Below, one piece after another: positions 15,564 to 16,426 of a DNA stretch of 16,426 nucleotides. The stretch spans positions 104,323 to 120,748 of the forward strand of contig DBWQ01000023.1 in NCBI GenBank assembly GCA_002308995.1, in the 5' to 3' direction. The DNA comes from Clostridiales bacterium UBA1234. Its GTDB lineage: Bacteria; Bacillota; Clostridia; TANB77; UBA1234. The notes beneath the pieces were generated by a model. That model made no database searches and had not been told where the DNA came from. It saw only the letters and a list, made by a program, of their open reading frames with translations. Positions within the stretch are counted from its first letter, which is position 1. Each line of letters begins with the position of its first letter. A program made the position numbers and the translations under genes.

Positions 15564-16262
15564 TTACAAACCTCTTACTTTTAAATTCGGGTAATCTATC
15601 TCGAATTTCCTTTGTAAACTCATTAATTCATCATTCGTAAAACCGTGTAAACGGTGATTTAAAACATTTGCGCTATCTTCAAAATTTTGAATAAAATAGG
15701 TTTCCTCTTTGCCAAGCATATTTGCAATGTTTTGAATGTTTTCCTCCGAGTGAAACTCCTTAACAATGGTAGTACGAAATTCATGTGGCACGTTGGAAGT
15801 TTTTAAAACTTGAATACTGTTTTGAATATTTTGCATATTCACACCCTTTAAGCCACATGTTTTAGAAAAATTGACACCATCATTTTTAACATCCATTGCC
15901 ACATAATCTAAAAGATTTTCATTTAAAAGCTGAGCAAGAGCCTCTGGATTCGTACCATTCGTATCAAGTTTCACCAAATATCCAAGAGCTTTCATCTTTT
16001 GAATAAACTCTTTTAAATCATTTTGCACAAGAGGCTCACCACCCGTAATCACAATCCCATCGAGCACCTTTTTTCTTTTCTCTAAAAACGAAAAAAAATC
16101 GTCTTCTGAAACAGTGCCTGAATTATCAGAAATGCAAATCGGGATAAGGCTTGAATTCTGGCAATACGGGCATTTCAAATTGCACCCTTGTGTAAAAACA
16201 ATTGCAGCAATCACACCCGGAAAATCAGTAGTCGTAAGCTTTTGAAGACCTGCAATAACCAT
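15564..16262 (-). CDS. nrdG: Anaerobic ribonucleoside-triphosphate reductase activating protein (radical SAM)
   Basis: The 232-residue protein has the radical SAM cluster motif C27-x3-C31-x2-C34 (CNLKCPYC) preceded by TDFPG and VFTQG, and GGEP (74-77), which holds S-adenosylmethionine. These match the longer NrdG family (TIGR02495-type) rather than the short E. coli-type NrdG. It cleaves S-adenosylmethionine to make the glycyl radical on NrdD, the next gene. The ATG at 16262 is preferred over an in-frame ATG at 16283 because AAAGGAGG (16275-16268) sits five bases before it and the family starts close to this point. Gene order is nrdG then nrdD, the reverse of E. coli. A promoter with an overlapping palindrome lies about 50 bases upstream. 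Confidence 0.92.
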   Translation of the reverse strand: MVIAGLQKLTTTDFPGVIAAIVFTQGCNLKCPYCQNSSLIPICISDNSGTVSEDDFFSFLEKRKKVLDGIVITGGEPLVQNDLKEFIQKMKALGYLVKLDTNGTNPEALAQLLNENLLDYVAMDVKNDGVNFSKTCGLKGVNMQNIQNSIQVLKTSNVPHEFRTTIVKEFHSEENIQNIANMLGKEETYFIQNFEDSANVLNHRLHGFTNDELMSLQRKFEIDYPNLKVRGL

Positions 16263-16309
16263 AAGTTCCTCCTTTAATCTCATGAAGAATTCCTCATTTT
16301 GTTAGTTTC

Positions 16310-16338
16310 ATTATAGCAGTTTAAAAAATAAAATAATG
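16310..16338 (-). promoter_or_regulatory. Extended -10 promoter of the nrdG-nrdD operon
   Basis: On the minus strand, TGCTATAAT (16318-16310) is an extended -10 with a perfect hexamer, 47 bases before the nrdG ATG. At the expected -35 position (16338-16333) the sequence is CATTAT, a poor match, which fits dependence on the TG extension. The -35 region falls inside the palindrome at 16330-16359. Confidence 0.65.
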
Positions 16339-16359
16339 TTGCAGGTGCAACATTATTTT
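16330..16359. promoter_or_regulatory. Perfect 14-bp-arm palindrome over the nrdG -35 region (operator or terminator)
   Basis: AAAATAATGTTGCA (16330-16343) and TGCAACATTATTTT (16346-16359) are perfect inverted repeats with a two-base centre (GG). The core GTTGCA-GG-TGCAAC looks like a dimeric repressor site, of the kind seen for MarR-type regulators, and its overlap with the -35 fits repression. The A-rich start and T-rich end, followed on the minus strand by ATTTTTTAAA, equally fit an intrinsic terminator of a gene beyond the right edge. The two roles can coexist. Confidence 0.6.
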
Positions 16360-16409
16360 GGCACAAATTATCAATCGATTATCCCTCAATCCTTTGCGAG
16401 AAATATTAC

Positions 16410-16426
16410 ATTTTTGTTACAAAAAT
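16410..16426. repeat. Small A/T-rich palindrome at the right edge
   Basis: ATTTTTGT (16410-16417) and ACAAAAAT (16419-16426) are inverted around one T. It may extend past the window. Being A/T-rich and short, it may have no function; a regulator site further upstream of nrdG is possible. Confidence 0.3.

Overview
The window looks like chromosomal DNA from a low-GC anaerobic Gram-positive bacterium, most likely a clostridial gut anaerobe. The evidence is an AT-rich sequence with strong AGGAG-type ribosome binding sites, an oxygen-sensitive class III ribonucleotide reductase, a lipoteichoic-acid-synthase-type enzyme, and surface proteins with S-layer-homology (SLH), InlB-type and TasA-like domains. 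No finer taxonomic placement is possible from the sequence alone. I see no RNA genes, insertion sequences, CRISPR arrays or phage genes.

Layout, left to right. (1) 1-3813, minus strand: an EamA/DMT membrane transporter with its own terminator, then a promoter, a polyprenyl-phosphate-type family 2 glycosyltransferase, and a multi-spanning membrane protein (DUF6020/GT-C-like) that runs off the left edge. (2) 3899-6854, plus strand: a near-consensus promoter, an LTA-synthase-family sulfatase-fold enzyme, an overlapping TIGR01212-type radical SAM gene, and a strong bidirectional terminator. (3) 6906-13204, minus strand: a probable operon that starts at an extended -10 promoter and runs through a Sir2 deacylase (frameshifted), a membrane-anchored GH25 lysozyme-like protein with a TasA-like C-terminus, a 950-residue SLH surface protein, and a YfcE-type metallophosphoesterase (frameshifted). 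(4) 13213-16426, minus strand: nrdG followed by nrdD, ending in a strong hairpin. A 14-bp-arm palindrome overlaps the nrdG promoter.

How the genes may work together. Regions 1 and 2 suggest envelope polymer work: lipid-linked sugar synthesis (GT2), a possible flippase (DMT), a possible outer-face transferase (DUF6020-like) and a polyglycerolphosphate-type synthase. Calling these one LTA or wall-polymer decoration module is inference. Region 3 couples a regulatory-type enzyme to two large surface proteins. Region 4 supplies dNTPs under anaerobiosis. NrdD carries a fused glutaredoxin-like domain, which suggests a thiol rather than formate reductant.

Both frameshifts are consistent with one extra base in an otherwise well-preserved conserved gene. 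They may be sequence errors or recent lesions, and this cannot be decided from the sequence alone.
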